A stretch of DNA of 10,169 nucleotides, from NCBI GenBank assembly GCA_937920335.1, contig CALGUT010000068.1, positions 1 to 10,169 of the forward strand, given 5' to 3'. The stretch comes from an uncultured Opitutales bacterium. Lineage in GTDB: Bacteria > Verrucomicrobiota > Verrucomicrobiia > Opitutales > UBA2995. Position numbers and translations under genes: made by a program. The notes under the pieces were generated by a model, which saw only the letters and a list, made by a program, of their open reading frames with translations, did no database searches and was not told where the DNA came from. Of the stretch, positions 6,919 through 10,169 are shown one piece after another (positions within the stretch are counted from its first letter, which is position 1; each line of letters begins with the position of its first letter).

Positions 6919-8220
6919 ATGTTGAAAGATAATCGACGGAATTTTCTGAAAAAATCTATGCTCGGAGGCGTGGCCCTGGGAGGATTGTTCAACCTGCCGA
7001 TTGACGAGGTGGCTGCTGCTGCTACCTCGAATGTAAAAAGGGCCTCAAGCCCTTCGAAACTCAAGATTACCGATATGCGGTATGTAACCGTGGAGCACAT
7101 GGGACGTGCTTGTTCGATTATCCGCATTGATACCAATCAGGATATTTACGGTTACGGTGAGGTGCGCGATGGTGGAGAAGTCAAACACGCCCTTATGCTA
7201 AAGCACCTGCTGCTCGGTGAGAATCCCTGTAATGTGGAGAGACTGGTTCGGTTGGTAAAACCGTTTGGCGGTCATAACCGGCTGGGGGGTGGAGTGAGTG
7301 CTGTCGATATGGCCCTCTGGGATTTAGCCGGAAAGGCATACGACGTACCTGTATGGCAACTACTCGGAGGTAAGTATCGCGATCAGGTTCGATTGTATGG
7401 CGATACCTTTTCCGATAAGGACCATGACATGATTCGTGCCAAGGTGCTTGCGCGGGTCGAGCAGGGGTTTACCTGGTTGAAGATGTTGCGGGTGTTTCGA
7501 TTGCTCGAAGATGTTCCGGGCACGTTGAACGAGCACAAGGATGGTATGCTGACGGATAAGGGAATCGCGATCGTGGTCGAATACATTCAGATGATTCGCG
7601 ATGCGGTGGGTGATGACATGCCTATTTCTGTCGACCACTTCGTCGGGCGTAATCTGGATAATATGACACGGCAGGCGAATGCGCTGGAACCTTTTAAACT
7701 GGCATGGATTGAGGAACCGATCAATTGGGCCGAAACACAGGATTTAAAAACGCTTCGTAATCGGATAAATACACCGATTGCGACCGGTGAATCCATGTAT
7801 GCGCGCGAAAGTTTCAAGATACTCTGCGACCAGCAAGCGGTCGATTACGTTCACCCGGATCTGGCGACCGCCGGGGGGATACTTGAGACTAAATTGATCG
7901 GCGACTATGCTGAAGACCATGGGATAAAGCTGGCGCTACACTACGCGGGAACGCCGGTATCGTTTATGGCCAATGTGCATAGTGCGGCAGCGACTCACAA
8001 TCATCGGGCTCTTGAGTTTCATCCGGATAAAGACGGTTATTCCAGGTGGGCGAACATGATTGATTCGACTGGTGGTCATTCGTTAACTAGCAGCGGGTTT
8101 GCCCCCGTTCCAGATGCGCCGGGATTGGGTGTGGAACTAAATATGGATCATATAAAGACCGTGCTTCACCCGGCTGATAAACGCGTATTTGCCTCCACCG
8201 AGAAATGGAACTCGTTGTAA
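6919..8220 (+). CDS. Tat-exported enolase-superfamily (mandelate racemase/sugar-acid dehydratase) protein
   Basis: A 433-residue member of the mandelate racemase/muconate lactonizing enzyme group, where most such members dehydrate sugar acids to 2-keto-3-deoxy acids. The N-terminus NRRNFLKKSMLGGVALGG is a twin-arginine signal, with AxA cleavage around VAAAA (31-35), so the enzyme should be exported folded. The N-terminal capping domain (about 48-155) includes the typical AVDMALWDLAGK (128-139). In the barrel, Lys188 (TWLKML) takes the place of the first Lys of KxK. Asp239, Glu265 (WIEEP) and Glu291 (TGES) are the Mg2+ ligands, and His341 (LALHYAG) lies where the galactonate-dehydratase base sits. 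The residue two after Asp239 is Phe241, whereas galactonate dehydratase has His in a D-x-H pattern; here His240 directly follows Asp. The substrate is unknown. The aldolase gene follows after 28 bases. Confidence 0.9.
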   Translation: MLKDNRRNFLKKSMLGGVALGGLFNLPIDEVAAAATSNVKRASSPSKLKITDMRYVTVEHMGRACSIIRIDTNQDIYGYGEVRDGGEVKHALMLKHLLLGENPCNVERLVRLVKPFGGHNRLGGGVSAVDMALWDLAGKAYDVPVWQLLGGKYRDQVRLYGDTFSDKDHDMIRAKVLARVEQGFTWLKMLRVFRLLEDVPGTLNEHKDGMLTDKGIAIVVEYIQMIRDAVGDDMPISVDHFVGRNLDNMTRQANALEPFKLAWIEEPINWAETQDLKTLRNRINTPIATGESMYARESFKILCDQQAVDYVHPDLATAGGILETKLIGDYAEDHGIKLALHYAGTPVSFMANVHSAAATHNHRALEFHPDKDGYSRWANMIDSTGGHSLTSSGFAPVPDAPGLGVELNMDHIKTVLHPADKRVFASTEKWNSL

Positions 8221-8248
8221 TCAATATTTTAGTACGAACACAAATTTT

Positions 8249-9172
8249 ATGAAAAACCTATTCACTTATCTAGTATTCCTAGGGCTCGTTGCAGGGACCT
8301 TCGCTACCGCTCAAACCATCTCTCGCGATGAGATGGTATTCCTCACGTCCGCTTGGAAAGGTGAGCGGTTCGAAGATGGCCGTCCGCGTATTCCAGACGA
8401 ATTGGTGGAGCGTGCAGCGAAGATAGGGATCGAGGAAGCTTGGGTGGTACTTTACAATGCCGGATACAAAAATCAGTTCGAGGGCAACTGGAAGATGATC
8501 CACGAAGATGTCCCGGTGATTGGCCGGGCACTGACGGCTCACTACATGCCGAGCAGACCTGACGTTCTGGAGAACATCATGGCGCGCGGAAAAGAACAGG
8601 GACGGTCAGGTAATCACAATTCGTGGCCGATCCAGGCGCTGCAGAAGGGTGACGTTTATGTAGCAGATTCGTTTGGAAAGATTGCTCAAGGAACCCTGAT
8701 CGGCGATAGTTTGGCAACTGCGATTTTTGCGAAAACGGGAACCGGTGTCATATTTGACGGGTCGGCCCGTGACCGTTCCGGCATGGCAGAGATTGAAGGG
8801 TTTAACGCTTTCGTGCGCGACTTTGACCCGACGTTTTTGGAGGAAGTTGTCTTGATGGGGTTAAACACCCCCATCCGTATTGGAGGAGCAATCGTACTGC
8901 CTGGTGACCTTGTAATCTCAGAACCGACTGGAGTCTTGTTCATTCCTGCTCATATGGCGGAGGAAGTGATACTGACCGCTGAGTTTATTGGAGTAAGAGA
9001 TACCTTTGGTTATGAGATGCTTAAGTCTGGCACCTACAATTCAGGCCAGATGGACAGCGCCTGGACGGATGCCATTAAGGAACATTTCTTGAAGTGGTTA
9101 GATGCCAATCCTGATCAGTTGCCCATGTCCCGAGAAGACTTGGATCAATTCATGGCAAAACGGACCTGGTAG
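8249..9172 (+). CDS. Exported RraA/HMG-aldolase family protein
   Basis: A 307-residue protein of the RraA family, which includes class II pyruvate aldolases (4-hydroxy-4-methyl-2-oxoglutarate/4-carboxy-4-hydroxy-2-oxoadipate type) and oxaloacetate decarboxylases. The aldolase signature D-x20-R-D is exact: Asp153 (IGDSLA), then Arg174-Asp175 (GSARDRSGM); Asp175 should bind the divalent metal. GGAIVLPGDLVISE (212-225) followed by GVLFIP is the usual family end-piece. The ATG at 8249 is chosen because it begins a clean signal peptide (MKNLFTYLVFLGLVAGTFATA, cleavage near ATA/Q); an open frame from 8189 runs back into the preceding gene and would bury it. Export is unusual because characterised members are cytoplasmic. 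About 120 N-terminal residues before the core are extra to the compact bacterial RraA. It closes the trio and would suit cleavage of a keto-deoxy acid made by the dehydratase. Confidence 0.9.
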   Translation: MKNLFTYLVFLGLVAGTFATAQTISRDEMVFLTSAWKGERFEDGRPRIPDELVERAAKIGIEEAWVVLYNAGYKNQFEGNWKMIHEDVPVIGRALTAHYMPSRPDVLENIMARGKEQGRSGNHNSWPIQALQKGDVYVADSFGKIAQGTLIGDSLATAIFAKTGTGVIFDGSARDRSGMAEIEGFNAFVRDFDPTFLEEVVLMGLNTPIRIGGAIVLPGDLVISEPTGVLFIPAHMAEEVILTAEFIGVRDTFGYEMLKSGTYNSGQMDSAWTDAIKEHFLKWLDANPDQLPMSREDLDQFMAKRTW

Positions 9173-9191
9173 TATTAGCTGTAATTATTTG

Positions 9192-9575
9192 CTACTGCTG
9201 CTGATACCACTTACCGTCAGCACCTTGGAGCCAGACACCCTTGGCGGATCGTTTGCGCAGTTCATCTGCTCGTCCCTGGCCTACGACGGCTACCGAGAGT
9301 TGTAGACGTTCCGCAAGAATCTCATACAAGGCTCGTCGATCCTCGTTTTCACGGTTCATAACGTTGGTCTCGTCCTTGGAGAGCATGCCTCGTTGCGCGA
9401 GCAAGCCAGCGTTGTTCTCTCCCACTTTCCCAGAGAGTTTCAATTCATCGATGACGGTGACTCGTTGGAGCATGTGCTGCTTCAGCAAGTTTTCGCTTTT
9501 TTTAGCTGCAAACAGGGAGGTGTTAATTGCGAAGATTCCCAACGCTAGAAAGAGGATAAAAGTTGTTCTTTTCAT
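9192..9575 (-). CDS. ydbL: YdbL-like periplasmic protein (DUF1318)
   Basis: A 127-residue protein with a signal peptide (TTFILFLALGIFAINTSLFA, cleavage near 23-24). The DUF1318 core includes GKVGENNAGLL (49-59) and ends LQGADGKWYQQQ, closely paralleling the E. coli YdbL ending (QGINGKWLRK). In E. coli YdbL is a periplasmic partner that keeps the lipoprotein YnbE from excessive multimerisation within the YdbH-YnbE intermembrane bridge. It is the last gene of the minus-strand set, 17 bases after ynbE. Its stop lies only 19 bases from the stop of the convergent aldolase gene, with no obvious terminator between them. Confidence 0.88.
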   Translation of the reverse strand: MKRTTFILFLALGIFAINTSLFAAKKSENLLKQHMLQRVTVIDELKLSGKVGENNAGLLAQRGMLSKDETNVMNRENEDRRALYEILAERLQLSVAVVGQGRADELRKRSAKGVWLQGADGKWYQQQ

Positions 9576-9592
9576 AAATTAGGTCCGGTCGA

Positions 9593-9808
9593 TTATTGTT
9601 CTACGATGGCATCTGAGGCCGCATCGAGATCTGCAAAGGCATTATCAAGCTCTTTTTGAAGCTCGACCTTCAGATTTACGTCGAGAGTGAGATAGATGGG
9701 TTCGATGGTGCTGTGCGTTTTGACACTAATGCAGCCAGAGAGAAATAACACGGTTGTCAGCGAGAAAGCAGCGTTGCAGAACTTTGAAAGTTGGGTAGAT
9801 CGAATCAT
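9593..9808 (-). CDS. ynbE: YnbE-like outer-membrane lipoprotein
   Basis: A 71-residue lipoprotein. Its signal peptide (FCNAAFSLTTVLFLSGC) ends in a lipobox LSGC, with Cys26 as the lipidated residue. The mature part contains EPIYLTLDVNLKVEL (37-51), matching the short beta-strand region EPITINMNVKIE of E. coli YnbE. In E. coli this segment stacks onto the C-terminal end of YdbH to complete a lipid-conducting bridge between the membranes. The gene sits between the YdbH-like and YdbL-like genes, the same order as in E. coli, which strongly supports the call despite its small size. The start ATG (9806-9808) has no Shine-Dalgarno. Confidence 0.88.
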   Translation of the reverse strand: MIRSTQLSKFCNAAFSLTTVLFLSGCISVKTHSTIEPIYLTLDVNLKVELQKELDNAFADLDAASDAIVEQ

Positions 9809-9862
9809 CGTAGCTTATATACACCAGCAATTCAGAAGAGTTTCAATATCTGTTTGTGGGTA

Positions 9863-10169
9863 TCAGTCGCCGATGGTGCTGATCCTCAGTAAAAACTCAA
9901 AGAGCTCCTCCAGCGTTCCGTTGATGTTGGTATCCAATCGCATGGGAACGATCGTTTTACCCGACTTTCCGTCGCCAGATATACGTATGCGAACGGGAGT
10001 TTCAGGTGTCTCACTCGATAATAAATCGATCCTTAACTCGTTGATAACCAAATCGCTGAGGGCATCTTCTACCAACTGGTCGGGAGCGAGTTTTAGTTGC
10101 CCAATTACTCGATTGGCTAGGGAGTGTTTGTGAATTCAGAATCGAAACCAAATAAAAATAGCAGCAATG
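9863..10169 (-). CDS. C-terminal part of YdbH-like intermembrane lipid-transport protein, frame interrupted, partial
   Basis: The stop-bearing frame (TGA at 9863-9865) is open back to 10135 and encodes about 90 residues. These contain QLVEDALSDLVINELRIDL, a strand rich in I/R/G residues, and VPMRLDTNINGTLEELFEFL, the pattern at the C-terminus of YdbH/AsmA-like proteins that bridge the inner and outer membranes. It precedes ynbE and ydbL with 54 bases to ynbE, as in the E. coli order. The frame meets a TGA at 10136-10138, and the only standard start inside it is a TTG at 10075, giving just 70 residues, far too short for YdbH (about 880 in E. coli). A neighbouring frame is open from the window edge to a TAG at 10118-10120; one extra C in the CCC at 10120-10122 (minus strand) joins the two without a stop. 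It could be a real frameshift, a sequencing error, or an upstream gene ending here. Confidence 0.7.

Noticed and set aside
9696..10133. Plus-strand open frame of 145 codons
   Set aside because: It is antisense to the ynbE and ydbH-like coding sequence, whose lipobox and family motifs are clear.

Overview
The window carries eleven genes or gene parts from a Gram-negative bacterium: a lipoprotein signal, Sec and Tat export signals, and an outer-membrane lipid-transport gene set are all present. GC looks close to 50%. None of the gene starts has a clear Shine-Dalgarno sequence, which is typical of Bacteroidota and of several Verrucomicrobiota lineages. Exported sugar-acid-type enzymes beside a bacterial inositol oxygenase suggest a marine Verrucomicrobiota (Opitutae-like) or a related heterotroph. 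This placement is an inference from gene content, not something a marker gene proves.

Left part, plus strand: a 5'-truncated zinc alcohol dehydrogenase (2-1057); a class I DNA photolyase with the complete electron-transfer tryptophan triad (1172-2626); then, behind a candidate promoter, a DJ-1/PfpI protein (2811-3356) whose stop codon overlaps the start of an alpha/beta hydrolase (3356-4189). A small two-helix membrane protein with a soluble C-terminal domain follows (4217-4678).

Centre: a minus-strand myo-inositol oxygenase (4908-5783) with every diiron ligand preserved is divergent from a tight plus-strand trio. The trio comprises a secreted two-domain cupin (6014-6904), a Tat-targeted enolase-superfamily dehydratase (6919-8220) and a signal-peptide-bearing RraA/HMG-type aldolase (8249-9172). 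The 230-base divergent spacer holds a perfect 7-base inverted repeat. All three trio proteins appear to be exported, and two of them belong to families that dehydrate sugar acids and cleave 2-oxo acids by retro-aldol reaction. The trio is therefore a candidate extracytoplasmic sugar-acid pathway. Inositol oxygenase, which makes D-glucuronate, is a suggestive but unproven partner. This is the most interesting part of the window.

Right part, minus strand: three genes in the order ydbH-ynbE-ydbL, an intermembrane lipid-transport set. The YdbH-like C-terminus is interrupted near the window edge by a frame change that one extra C would repair.

No RNA genes, CRISPR arrays, insertion sequences or stretches over 300 bases without a gene were seen.
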